From an uncultured Mollicutes bacterium (lineage in GTDB: Bacteria; Bacillota_I; Bacilli_A; RFN20; CAG-826), in contig CALBGF010000221.1 of assembly GCA_937893635.1 (NCBI GenBank), positions 1 through 9,526 of the forward strand: a stretch of 9,526 bases of DNA, in the 5' to 3' direction. Below are positions 1 to 8,591 of the stretch, one piece after another. Position numbers and translations under genes: made by a program. Every line of letters starts with the position of its first letter. The stretch's first letter is position 1. The notes under the pieces were generated by a model. It did no database searches. It was not told the origin of the DNA and saw only the letters and a list, made by a program, of their open reading frames with translations.

Positions 1-4
1 AAAT

Positions 5-37
5 ATTGGGGATTTGAAAAAAAGTCTCCAATTTTTT
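5..37 (+). terminator. Intrinsic terminator of an upstream gene
   Basis: ATTGGGGA (5-12) pairs with TCTCCAAT (25-32), 8 bp including one G-U. Weaker pairs TTT/AAG can extend the stem inward. A run of six T follows (32-37). This fits a rho-independent terminator closing a gene left of the window (frr would be usual next to uppS, but nothing of it is visible). It implies that uppS opens a new transcription unit. Confidence 0.75.
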
Positions 38-96
38 ATTACTTTGCTAGTAATTGCCATTTATTTTTATTAAAATATATCAAAAAAGCAAAAAAG

Positions 97-129
97 TTGC
101 TATTTATATTACTACACTATGTGTATAAT
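97..129 (+). promoter_or_regulatory. Candidate promoter for the uppS-polC block
   Basis: A perfect -10 hexamer TATAAT lies at 124-129, about 12 nt before the uppS ribosome site. The -35 is unclear: TTGCTA at 97-102 is the best match but leaves a 21-bp spacer, and TTTATA at 103-108 leaves 15 bp. A second, weaker pair is TTGCCA (54-59) with TATATC (76-81). An imperfect inverted repeat (108-129) overlaps the -10 and could be an operator. Confidence 0.45.
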
Positions 130-141
130 ATAAATAAAGTT

Positions 142-147
142 AGGTGG
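142..147 (+). promoter_or_regulatory. Ribosome binding site that fixes the uppS TTG start
   Basis: AGGTGG lies 8 nt before the TTG at 156. The first in-frame ATG (codon 18) falls inside the conserved catalytic motif, so an upstream start is needed. This site makes TTG 156 the best choice. Confidence 0.7.
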
Positions 148-155
148 TGGCGTAG

Positions 156-884
156 TTGAAAAAAGAATTTGTACTTCAAAAAAAATTGGACCACATCGCC
201 TTCATTATGGATGGAAATGGCCGCTGGGCTAAAAAAAGATTACTTCCTAGACATTTAGGACATAAAGAAGGTTGTAAAAGAGTTATAGAAATTGTTCGAG
301 CTTGTTGTGATTTGAATATTTATTGTGTAAGTCTTTATGCTTTTTCTACAGAGAATTGGAAAAGACCTCAAGATGAAATTGACCATCTTTTTTACTATTT
401 AGATGATTTCTTTAATGATAATATTCAAGAATTTATTGAAAAAGGTGTTAGAGTTCATTTAATGGGCGATATTAATCGTTTACCATTACATACCCAAGAA
501 ACAATAAAACGCTCGATGGATATGACAAAAGATTTAACCAAACATGTTTTTAATGTTTGTTTAAATTATGGTGGAAAAGATGAAATTGTTAGAGCCGCAA
601 TAAGTCTTGCTAAAGACGTTAAAGATAATAAAGTTGATATTTCTCAAATTGATGAAAAAGTATTTGAAGATCATATGATGTGTCATGGTTTACCTCCAGT
701 AGACTTAATGATTAGAACATCAGGTGAGCAAAGAATATCAAATTATATGCTATGGGAATTAGCGTATGCTGAAATGATATTCCCAACTACACCTTGGCCG
801 AGTTTTACTAAAGATGAACTTATTAAATGTTTAGAGATTTATCAAAAAAGAGATAGAAGATTTGGAGGGCTAAAGAATGAATAA
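156..884 (+). CDS. uppS: Isoprenyl transferase (undecaprenyl diphosphate synthase)
   Basis: Cytosolic or membrane-associated cis-prenyltransferase. It condenses farnesyl diphosphate with isopentenyl diphosphates to make undecaprenyl diphosphate, the lipid carrier for peptidoglycan and other wall polymers. The 242-residue protein has the usual family length and all signature blocks: HIAFIMDGNGRWAK (13-26) with catalytic Asp19, AFSTENWKRP (62-71), LNYGGKDEI (136-144), and IRTSGEQRISNYMLW (186-200) with the diphosphate-binding Arg and Glu, then a C-terminal RDRRFGGL. Translation starts at TTG 156 with AGGTGG 8 nt upstream; an ATG start would cut into the active site. It is the first gene of the block after a terminator and candidate promoter, and its end overlaps cdsA by 8 nt. 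Its substrates derive from the MEP pathway served by dxr, two genes downstream. Nothing in the protein looks damaged. Confidence 0.97.
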   Translation: MKKEFVLQKKLDHIAFIMDGNGRWAKKRLLPRHLGHKEGCKRVIEIVRACCDLNIYCVSLYAFSTENWKRPQDEIDHLFYYLDDFFNDNIQEFIEKGVRVHLMGDINRLPLHTQETIKRSMDMTKDLTKHVFNVCLNYGGKDEIVRAAISLAKDVKDNKVDISQIDEKVFEDHMMCHGLPPVDLMIRTSGEQRISNYMLWELAYAEMIFPTTPWPSFTKDELIKCLEIYQKRDRRFGGLKNE

Positions 885-1851
885 ATTGTCCACTGATACA
901 AAAAAGTCAATGAATGATCGTATAATTACTGCTTTAATATTAGTATTAGTTTGTGCTCCATGCTTATTTATAGGTGGATGGTTTTTTGCTATTTTAGTAT
1001 TTGTAGCAACATTTTTTGCTTGTCATGAATTTATTAATGCTACAAAAAATAAATCTTATAGTTTATTCCTACATGTTTTTGTTCACTTAGTAACATATTC
1101 TTTTATTTTCTGGACATTAATTAAAAACAACTTAATTGACTTTGGTTGGGAAATAGAAAATTGGTCTTTTGTTAATGCCTTTAATGCTGATAAATCAATA
1201 AATGTTTCGGTTATTGGTATTGCTGTAGGTTTTTTAGTATTATTTTTCTTAACGCTTAATCATGAAAAATTTAATGTTTCAGATGCCACATATTTATGCA
1301 CAATGATGGTATTTATGGGATTAGCGATTCAATCGTTCCTTTATTTACGATTCCGCCCTGCTTGTGGAGTTGAACCGGGATTTTTTGATATCGAAAATTC
1401 AACGCTACTAGTTTATGTTATTTTAGGAACTTTCTTATCTGATGCTGGTGCATATTTCTTTGGAATATTATTTGGAAGAAACAAAATGAATGAAAGAATA
1501 TCTCCTAAAAAGACTTGGGAAGGATTCGTTGGAGGAGTTATTACTTCCACTATATTAAGTTTCTTATTTGCTTTCCTATTAGCGTATTATAAACATCCAA
1601 TTTTAAAAGATATTTTTGATTATGAACATTGGTATAACATTTTAATTGTTTCACTTATTATGCCATTAACCGCTAATTTGGGAGATTTCATTTTCTCATC
1701 TATTAAACGTAACTACCAAGTTAAAGATTTTGGTACCTTATTAAAAGGACATGGTGGAGTTCTTGATCGTATTGACTCATTACTTGTTACTTCTTTAGTT
1801 GTAACAATTATTGTTATTTTTATGGGCCATGGATGGAGTTTCTTATTATGA
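877..1851 (+). CDS. cdsA: Phosphatidate cytidylyltransferase (CDP-diacylglycerol synthase)
   Basis: Integral membrane enzyme that converts phosphatidic acid and CTP to CDP-diacylglycerol, the branch point for phosphatidylglycerol and cardiolipin. The 324-residue protein has roughly eight hydrophobic segments (about 15-55, 62-82, 112-127, 137-157, 177-198, 217-238, 252-272, 300-320). It carries the conserved SDAGAYFFGILFGR block (188-201), SPKKTWEG (209-216) and the C-terminal family signature at 274-300 (SSIKR, KD, GHGGVLDRID). One signature position usually occupied by Pro before GHGG is Lys290; the acidic residues Asp284, Asp297 and Asp300 are kept. ATG 877 is preceded by GGAGGG (864-869) 7 nt upstream. 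Met12 would resemble some family N-termini but lacks a ribosome site. It overlaps uppS by 8 nt, and its TGA overlaps the dxr start as ATGA, suggesting translational coupling. Confidence 0.96.
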   Translation: MNKLSTDTKKSMNDRIITALILVLVCAPCLFIGGWFFAILVFVATFFACHEFINATKNKSYSLFLHVFVHLVTYSFIFWTLIKNNLIDFGWEIENWSFVNAFNADKSINVSVIGIAVGFLVLFFLTLNHEKFNVSDATYLCTMMVFMGLAIQSFLYLRFRPACGVEPGFFDIENSTLLVYVILGTFLSDAGAYFFGILFGRNKMNERISPKKTWEGFVGGVITSTILSFLFAFLLAYYKHPILKDIFDYEHWYNILIVSLIMPLTANLGDFIFSSIKRNYQVKDFGTLLKGHGGVLDRIDSLLVTSLVVTIIVIFMGHGWSFLL

Positions 1852-3008
1852 GAAAAATAATTTTATTAGGGGCTTCTGGTTCTATTGGAAGCCAAACTAT
1901 TGATATTATTAAAAAACATCGTAAAACTTTTGATTTAGTAGGTTTTAGTGTCGGAAATAGAGTAGAAGTTATTGATGACATTTTACGTGAATTTAAAAAT
2001 GTTAAATATGTTGTGATTAAAGAAAAAACAAACATGGAACGATTTAAAACTCGTTATCCACATATTAAGTTTAATTATGGCGATGATGGCTTAACAAAAA
2101 TCATTGAAGAAGTTAAATGTGATATGGTTGTTAATGCTTTAGTGGGATTTGTTGGCTTTTTACCAACTATTAAAACATTAGAATTAGGAATTGATTTAGC
2201 ACTTGCTAATAAAGAATCTTTAGTAGTTGGTGGCGAATTAGTTAATGATTTAATTAAAAAACATCATAGTCATTTATATCCAATCGATAGCGAGCATGTA
2301 GCTTTGGCTAAATGCTTAAAAGCAGGTAAAAAAGTTGATCGATTAATTATTACGGCATCAGGTGGAGCATTTAGAGACCTTAATCGTGAGCAATTAAAAG
2401 ATGTCACAGTTGAGATGGCTTTAAAACATCCATCATGGCAGATGGGAAATAAAATTACTATTGATTGCGCAACAATGATGAACAAAGGATTTGAAATTAT
2501 TGAAGCATATTATTTATTTAACTTCCCATTAGATAAAATTGATGTTTTAATTCATGATGAATCGCACATTCATTCTCTAGTGGAATTTGATGATGGTTCA
2601 TATATTGCCGATATTGGTCCAGCAGATATGCGTGTACCAATAAGCTACGCTTTATTTAAAATGAAACGTGTTAAAAATGATTTTAAACGTTTACCAATTG
2701 AAGAATTTGGAACATTCCATTTTCGTAAGTTTGATCCCAATAGATATCCTTGTGTAGGATACGCTCGTGAGGCTTTAACAATTGGAGGAACAATGCCAGC
2801 GGTAGTTAATGCAGCGAATGAAGAAGCAGTATATGCTTTTTTAAATAAAGAGATTTCGTTCTTATCAGTCGAAAAAATTATAAAAAATGTTATGCAAGAG
2901 CATAATGTTATAAAGAGTCCAACTTTGTCGGACTTGCTTATGGCAAATGATTGGGCACGTAAGCAAGCAAAAAATTTGATAAAAAAGGAGCATGATTTAT
3001 GTATTTAG
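1848..3008 (+). CDS. dxr: 1-deoxy-D-xylulose 5-phosphate reductoisomerase
   Basis: Cytosolic enzyme of the MEP pathway. It rearranges and reduces DXP to 2-C-methyl-D-erythritol 4-phosphate with NADPH and a divalent metal, on the way to IPP/DMAPP used by uppS. The 386 residues show the NADPH loop GASGSIGSQT (8-17), LANKESLVVGG (119-129), metal ligands Asp147 and Glu149 in PIDSEH, Ser171 in ASGGAF, the flexible-loop HPSWQMG (194-200), Asn212, Lys213 and the third metal ligand Glu216 in MMNKGFE, and the C-terminal PAVVNAANEEAV. Two oddities: Cys207 replaces the usual Ser of DSATMMNK, a residue that helps hold the substrate phosphate, and DSEH is followed by VALAK rather than the common S/N-A-I-F-Q. 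An upstream in-frame ATG at 1833 exists, but ATG 1848 has GGAG (1835-1838) 9 nt before it and gives the family N-terminus. It overlaps cdsA by 4 nt. Confidence 0.96.
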   Translation: MRKIILLGASGSIGSQTIDIIKKHRKTFDLVGFSVGNRVEVIDDILREFKNVKYVVIKEKTNMERFKTRYPHIKFNYGDDGLTKIIEEVKCDMVVNALVGFVGFLPTIKTLELGIDLALANKESLVVGGELVNDLIKKHHSHLYPIDSEHVALAKCLKAGKKVDRLIITASGGAFRDLNREQLKDVTVEMALKHPSWQMGNKITIDCATMMNKGFEIIEAYYLFNFPLDKIDVLIHDESHIHSLVEFDDGSYIADIGPADMRVPISYALFKMKRVKNDFKRLPIEEFGTFHFRKFDPNRYPCVGYAREALTIGGTMPAVVNAANEEAVYAFLNKEISFLSVEKIIKNVMQEHNVIKSPTLSDLLMANDWARKQAKNLIKKEHDLCI

Positions 3009-4192
3009 CAGGAATTGATATTTTATCGATATTATTATGTATTATCAGTTTAGGTGTTTTAGTTATTATTCATGAACTTGGTCACTTTACTATGGCTAAA
3101 CTTTTTAACGTTTATGTTAATGAGTTTTCTATTGGTTTTGGACCACAACTTTTAAAAAAGAAAAAAGGAGAAACAACTTATTCTTTACGCGCTATCCCAT
3201 TAGGTGGATATGTATCGATGTTTGGTGAAGGCATGGAAGAAGGACCAGATGGTGAAGAAATTAAAAATATTCCTCAAGAACGTAGTTTACTTGGCATTAA
3301 AAAATGGAAACGCGCTATTATCATGGCGGCAGGTATCGTTCTTAACTTTGTCTTAGGATTCTTATTATTCTTTACTAATAACGCTTTCTTTGGACAACCA
3401 ACATTAAGTAACCAAGTAACGGTTCAAGAAAAGTCGCCAATTGCGGAAAAAGGATTAAAAACTGGCGATTACATTATTGAAGTAACAAGAACTTGTAATA
3501 TTGATGGAAATTCAAATGCATGTTCAAGTCTTAAACCAGTAGAAATTACTTCAGAAAATCCTACTGATTTATGGTATAATGCTTTAGCAATAAAAGTAGA
3601 TGGGGAAGATGGCTATGATATTTCTCCTAAAAATGCTAATGATACATTAACGCTTGCTATTAAATATTATTCAGAAGATGAACAACCAAGTGATGCAAAA
3701 ACCATTGATATTACTTTAACTGTTGATGTCGCGGAAAATGGAACATTATCTTGGAGTAAAATGGGTATTTCTACTTATTATCAATATGTTAGATATAAAA
3801 ACCTAGGTTCTATTTTAAGCGCAACAAATAGAGACTTTGGTGATAATACAGTCTTAATTGCTAAAACTCTAGGTGGATTATTTGTTGGCAAGAATTGGGA
3901 CGCTGTTGGTGGACCAGTAGCGATATTTACGCAATCATCACAAGTTTTAAAAAGTTATGGATTTGGTATGTTTATTTATTTATGGGGTGCGATTTCTGTT
4001 AACTTAGCAATATTTAATTTGTTACCATTTCCAGGATTAGATGGTTGGCATTTATTAGTGGTTATTATTGAAGGAATTACTAAAAAAGAAATTCCAGAAA
4101 AAGTTAAAAATATTGTTTCCACTATTGGATTAATATTATTGTTTGGCTTAATGATATTTATTATGGGACGAGATATTATACGACTATTTTAG
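2999..4192 (+). CDS. rseP: RIP metalloprotease (site-2 protease, RseP/RasP family)
   Basis: Polytopic M50 zinc protease that cuts transmembrane segments; in relatives, anti-sigma factors, FtsL or leftover signal peptides are substrates, and none is visible here. The zinc motif HELGH (His25, Glu26, His29) sits in the first membrane helix, followed by FGFGPQ-like and IPLGGYVSMFGE (66-77) blocks. Further hydrophobic segments lie around 107-126, 322-342 and 372-390. A PDZ-type extracytoplasmic region spans about 135-255 and includes an insert with Cys166 and Cys175. The C-terminal motif NLLPFPGLDG (340-349) supplies the third zinc ligand Asp348; it reads LDGW where LDGG is usual. At 397 residues the length is normal. 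The start is ATG 2999 with AAGGAG (2985-2990) 8 nt upstream, overlapping dxr by 10 nt. rseP beside dxr and cdsA is a widespread arrangement. Confidence 0.94.
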   Translation: MYLAGIDILSILLCIISLGVLVIIHELGHFTMAKLFNVYVNEFSIGFGPQLLKKKKGETTYSLRAIPLGGYVSMFGEGMEEGPDGEEIKNIPQERSLLGIKKWKRAIIMAAGIVLNFVLGFLLFFTNNAFFGQPTLSNQVTVQEKSPIAEKGLKTGDYIIEVTRTCNIDGNSNACSSLKPVEITSENPTDLWYNALAIKVDGEDGYDISPKNANDTLTLAIKYYSEDEQPSDAKTIDITLTVDVAENGTLSWSKMGISTYYQYVRYKNLGSILSATNRDFGDNTVLIAKTLGGLFVGKNWDAVGGPVAIFTQSSQVLKSYGFGMFIYLWGAISVNLAIFNLLPFPGLDGWHLLVVIIEGITKKEIPEKVKNIVSTIGLILLFGLMIFIMGRDIIRLF

Positions 4193-4212
4193 TGTAGTAG
4201 GTTATTTGAATT

Positions 4213-7200
4213 ATGGAAGATAAAGTATTTGAAAGATTTTTAAAAGGAATGAACATTACTAATATTGAAGACTATGATATGTCTTTTGATTTATGTGAAT
4301 GGAGTCCAATAAAAATTAACAATGAAAAAATATTAACCATGGTAATTAGAAAAGAAATGCCATGGAACTATGACCTATTAAGAAAATTTTTAGGCTCATT
4401 AAAAAACATTACTACTTATAAATATACCATTCATTATGTTTATGACATTAAACCTAGTGCGGAAGATGTTTATCATTTATTAACTGATTGGTATTTTGCC
4501 AATTTCGGCATTGCCTTTTTAGAAGATTATAAATTTAATGAAGAAAAATTAATAATTCAAGTCGATGATATCCCTTCAATCACTAATAAATTAAAAGGAT
4601 TTATCGATTTATTAGAAATTATTAATTATGATAATGTATTTGAAATAGCAAATAAATCTATTCAAACAGAAGAAAATGTTTTTGAAGAAACTGAAACAAT
4701 AGATGATGACGATGATGAAGACGAAGTTGATGAAGATGAAGCATATCGCTTAGAAATGGAACGTCGTAATCAAGAACGTTTAGAAGCAATGAAAGACGCT
4801 GTTGATAACTATGAACCTTTTAAAGAAAAGAAAGATAGTAGTGGCGGATTTGGAAAGTATGCAAAGTTTTGTATTAAAAATATTGATACTAATTCTGAAA
4901 ACATTGATTTTGACGCTAAAGTATTTTCTTATGAAGAACGCAATACAAAAAAAGGTACAATTATTGCAACATTCGGTGTTGCGGATGCTACAGGAGCAAT
5001 CCATGTAAAAGTATTTGAAAATGCTAAATATTTTACAAAAGAAAAAATTCAAGGTATTAAAATTGGCGCTAATGTTCGTATTCGTGGACACGCTGAATAT
5101 GATACTTTTGCCAAAGAATTAAATGTTACTGCACGTTTTATTGATTTACTTCCACCTGATGAACCTAGAAAAGATGAAGAAGAAGAAAAACGTGTGGAAT
5201 TACATCTACATACAAAAATGTCCACTATGGACGGCGTTACTAATATTGAAGACTACATTGCTTTAGCGCATTCAATGGGTCATAAAGCAATTGCGGTTAC
5301 AGATCACGGAGTAGTTCAAGCTTTCCCAGCTGCTCAAAATGCAAGCAAAAAATATGGGGATATTAAAATACTTTATGGTAGCGAACTTTATATGATTGAT
5401 GATGAAGTTAACGCCATTAGAAATCCTTGTGACTTAGAACTTAACAAAGCCACTTATGTAGTATTCGACTTTGAAACAACAGGCTTATCAGCAAGATATG
5501 ATGATATTATTGAATTTGGTGCCGTTAAATTTGAGCAAGGTCGTGTTGTAGATTCTCGCGATATATTTGTTGATATTAAAAGACCACTATCAGAAAAAAT
5601 TAAAGAATTAACTGGTATTAATGATGCAATGCTAAAAGGACAAAATTCCTTAGTAGAAGCAATTCACAAAATTCGTGAATTTGTTGGTGATGCGATATTA
5701 GTATCACATAACGCTGACTTCGATATTGGATTTTTAAATGCTGCTTGTAAGAAAATTAATGAGCCAATATTTATGAATCCCGTCGTAGATACTTTGGCTT
5801 TAGCTAGATATTTATTCCCAGAATCTCGTAACCATCGTTTAGGAACGTTATGTCGTAATATGGATGTTGTTTATGATGAAGATGCCGCCCATAGAGCGGA
5901 TTACGATGCTAGCGTAACTAATGAAGTATGGCAAGCTATGATTGCGGTTTTAACAAAAGAAAATGCCCATTTAACACATAAAGATTTAGCTAATCTTAAA
6001 GCAAGTGATGAGCATTATAAACACTTAAGACCAGTACATGTGGTGGCTTTAGCTAAAAACGCTGCTGGCTTAAAAGACTTATTTAAAATTATTTCTTTTT
6101 CTCATATAAATTATTTTGCAAATGTACCAAAAGTTCCACGAAGTTTGTTGGTTCAATATCGTGAAAACTTATTATTAGGTAGTGCTTGTTTTAATGGTGA
6201 AGTATTTGATACTGCTCGTACAAGAACAAAAGAAGTATTACAAAAAGTAGTTAGTTTTTATGATTATATTGAAGTACAACCAACGGAAAATTATTCTTAT
6301 TTAATTAATATGGGTGATATTAAAGACGAAGAAGAATGTCATCAATATGTAAGAGATATAATTGAAGCTGCGGATGCTGCAGGTAAAATGGTTGTGGCTA
6401 CTGGAGACGTCCATTATCTTAATCCAGAAGATAAAAGATATCGTGATGTATTTATTTCTGCAAAAGCAATCGGAAATATAAACCACCCATTAATGCCTTA
6501 TGCTCGTGAAAATATGGATTATTTTGAAAATCCTGATCAACATTATCGTACGACAAGAGAAATGCTTGATGCTTTTGAATATTTAGGAAAAGAAAAAGCA
6601 AAAGAAATAGTTGTTACGAATACTAATAAAGTAGCGGATATGATTGATGTATTAGAACCAATTAAATCTAAACTTTATACTCCAACTATTGAAAATTGTG
6701 AAAACTTATTAAAAGATTTATGTTATTCTAATGCTCATAAAAAATATGGTGATCCATTACCACCAATTGTGGCTGAACGTCTAGAAAAAGAACTTAATGG
6801 TATTATTAATAATGGATATTCAGTTATTTATTATATTGCCCATAAAATTATTCATAAGGCTAATGAAGATGGCTACATGGTTGGTTCAAGAGGATCAGTC
6901 GGTTCATCATTCGTTGCCACAATGGCGGATATTACCGAAGTTAATGCTTTACCTCCTCATTATCTATGTCCAAATTGTAAACATAGTGAATTTGAAGGTA
7001 TTCCAGAAGTATCATCAGGATTTGATTTACCAGAAAAAGATTGCCCAATATGTGGACATAAGATGATTCATGATGGACAAAATATTCCATTTGCTACATT
7101 CTTAGGATTTAATGCTGATAAAGTTCCAGATATCGACTTAAACTTTCCAGGTGACTATCAACCAATCGCACATCTTTACACCAAAGAATTATTAGGAGCG

Positions 7201-8589
7201 GGAAATGTTTTTAAAGCTGGTACTATTGAAACTGTTGCGGAGAAAAACGCTTATGGTTACGCCAAAGGATATTTTGAAAGAGTTGGACCTAAAATTGGAA
7301 AAAGTCTAGATAAAATATCTAAAGCAGAAATCGAGTATTTAGCAAAAGGATGTACGGGTGTTAAAAGAACAACTGGTCAACATCCAGGCGGTATTGTTGT
7401 TATTCCAAAAGATTATGAAGTTTATGATTTTACTCCAATTCAATATCCTGCGGATGATAAAGAAGCAGCCTGGAAAACAACTCACTTTGATTTCCACGCT
7501 ATTCACGATAACGTTTTAAAACTCGACTTATTAGGTCACGTTGATCCGATGGCGCTTAAGATGATGGCGGATACAACGGGAATTGATGTTAAAACTATTC
7601 CTTTAAATGATCCAGAAACTTTATCGATATTCTCTAGTGATGTTGCTTTAAAAAGACACTCAAATTATTTACATGAAACTACTGGCGCTTTAGGTATTCC
7701 AGAGTTCGGTACAAATATGGGACGTCAAATGTTAAAAGAAACATCACCCAAATTATTCTCGGATTTATTAATTCTTTCTGGTCTATCACATGGTACTGGT
7801 GTTTGGGCAGGAAATGCGGAGGAATTAATTCGTAATGGTACTTGTACTTTGCGTGAAGTTATCGGATGTCGTGATGATATTATGACTTATTTATCCGCTA
7901 AAGGAGTCCCACCTTTAACATCATTTAAAATCATGGAAGATGTTCGTAAAGGTAAAAAAGTAAAACCAGAGTATGAGCAAATAATGCGTGAAAATAATGT
8001 ACCAGATTATTACATTGATTCATGTAATAAAATTCAATACATGTTCCCTAAAGCTCACGCAACTGCATACGTTATGATGGCTATTCGTGTAGGTTGGTTT
8101 AAAGTACATATGCCATTATATTACTACGCTACATTCTTAACTGTTCGTTCAAAGCAATTTGAACTTGAAACCATGATTAGTGGTGAAAAAGCAATCATTA
8201 AACGTTTAGAAGAAATTAAAGCAAAAGGTTTTGATGCTTCCGCAAAAGAAGTAGATATTGAAAAAACACTGACAATTTGCCTAGAAATGGCGGAAAGAGG
8301 ATTCTCATTCTCTAATATTGATTTATATAAATCAGATGCATCTAGATTCTTAGTAGATGAAAAGAATAAATGTTTGATTCCACCATTTATTGCTATTGAT
8401 GGACTTGGAGAATCCGCGGCGGTTTCAGTAATTGAGGCAAGAAAAAACGGCAAATTCTTATCAAAAGAAGATTTACTTGAAAAAACAAAATTATCACAAA
8501 CTCACGTGGCAAAATTATCTGAACTACATGCTTTAGATAATTTAGCTGAAACAAATCAAATGGATTTATTTTCGTTTTTTAACATTTGA
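4213..8589 (+). CDS. polC: DNA polymerase III alpha subunit, Gram-positive type
   Basis: Replicative polymerase of low-GC Gram-positives with built-in 3'-5' proofreading. The 1458 residues show the full domain order. An N-terminal domain spans about 1-150, followed by a very acidic then charged helical linker (about 152-207) and an OB fold (about 215-312). PHP part one is at 328-405 (HLHT 331-334, TDHG 363-366). The inserted DEDDh exonuclease spans about 412-580 (Asp419, Glu421, Asp504, His560, Asp565), and PHP part two about 600-760. The polymerase follows with GSRGSVGSSF (891-900), a zinc cluster Cys919/922/944/947, catalytic Asp973 and Asp975 in PDIDLNF, and Asp1105. A helix-hairpin-helix-like region lies near 1394-1440. 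The end carries a clamp-binding-like QMDLF (1449-1453) with five extra residues. The start is ATG 4213; an in-frame TGA lies two codons upstream, and only a weak TAGG is found 11 nt before it. The gene starts 20 nt after rseP, without proS between. Confidence 0.98.
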   Translation: MEDKVFERFLKGMNITNIEDYDMSFDLCEWSPIKINNEKILTMVIRKEMPWNYDLLRKFLGSLKNITTYKYTIHYVYDIKPSAEDVYHLLTDWYFANFGIAFLEDYKFNEEKLIIQVDDIPSITNKLKGFIDLLEIINYDNVFEIANKSIQTEENVFEETETIDDDDDEDEVDEDEAYRLEMERRNQERLEAMKDAVDNYEPFKEKKDSSGGFGKYAKFCIKNIDTNSENIDFDAKVFSYEERNTKKGTIIATFGVADATGAIHVKVFENAKYFTKEKIQGIKIGANVRIRGHAEYDTFAKELNVTARFIDLLPPDEPRKDEEEEKRVELHLHTKMSTMDGVTNIEDYIALAHSMGHKAIAVTDHGVVQAFPAAQNASKKYGDIKILYGSELYMIDDEVNAIRNPCDLELNKATYVVFDFETTGLSARYDDIIEFGAVKFEQGRVVDSRDIFVDIKRPLSEKIKELTGINDAMLKGQNSLVEAIHKIREFVGDAILVSHNADFDIGFLNAACKKINEPIFMNPVVDTLALARYLFPESRNHRLGTLCRNMDVVYDEDAAHRADYDASVTNEVWQAMIAVLTKENAHLTHKDLANLKASDEHYKHLRPVHVVALAKNAAGLKDLFKIISFSHINYFANVPKVPRSLLVQYRENLLLGSACFNGEVFDTARTRTKEVLQKVVSFYDYIEVQPTENYSYLINMGDIKDEEECHQYVRDIIEAADAAGKMVVATGDVHYLNPEDKRYRDVFISAKAIGNINHPLMPYARENMDYFENPDQHYRTTREMLDAFEYLGKEKAKEIVVTNTNKVADMIDVLEPIKSKLYTPTIENCENLLKDLCYSNAHKKYGDPLPPIVAERLEKELNGIINNGYSVIYYIAHKIIHKANEDGYMVGSRGSVGSSFVATMADITEVNALPPHYLCPNCKHSEFEGIPEVSSGFDLPEKDCPICGHKMIHDGQNIPFATFLGFNADKVPDIDLNFPGDYQPIAHLYTKELLGAGNVFKAGTIETVAEKNAYGYAKGYFERVGPKIGKSLDKISKAEIEYLAKGCTGVKRTTGQHPGGIVVIPKDYEVYDFTPIQYPADDKEAAWKTTHFDFHAIHDNVLKLDLLGHVDPMALKMMADTTGIDVKTIPLNDPETLSIFSSDVALKRHSNYLHETTGALGIPEFGTNMGRQMLKETSPKLFSDLLILSGLSHGTGVWAGNAEELIRNGTCTLREVIGCRDDIMTYLSAKGVPPLTSFKIMEDVRKGKKVKPEYEQIMRENNVPDYYIDSCNKIQYMFPKAHATAYVMMAIRVGWFKVHMPLYYYATFLTVRSKQFELETMISGEKAIIKRLEEIKAKGFDASAKEVDIEKTLTICLEMAERGFSFSNIDLYKSDASRFLVDEKNKCLIPPFIAIDGLGESAAVSVIEARKNGKFLSKEDLLEKTKLSQTHVAKLSELHALDNLAETNQMDLFSFFNI

Positions 8590-8591
8590 TA

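Noticed and set aside
1833..1847. Upstream ATG extension of dxr by five codons
   Set aside because: ATG 1848 has GGAG at 9 nt, gives the ATGA overlap with cdsA, and starts right at the family N-terminus.
4780..5091. Antisense open frame inside polC
   Set aside because: It lies wholly opposite the conserved OB-fold region; its Phe/Ile/Asn-rich product is typical of AT-rich shadows.
6797..7066. Forward 89-codon frame within polC
   Set aside because: It is in an alternative frame over the conserved polymerase and zinc-cluster coding sequence; no ribosome site.
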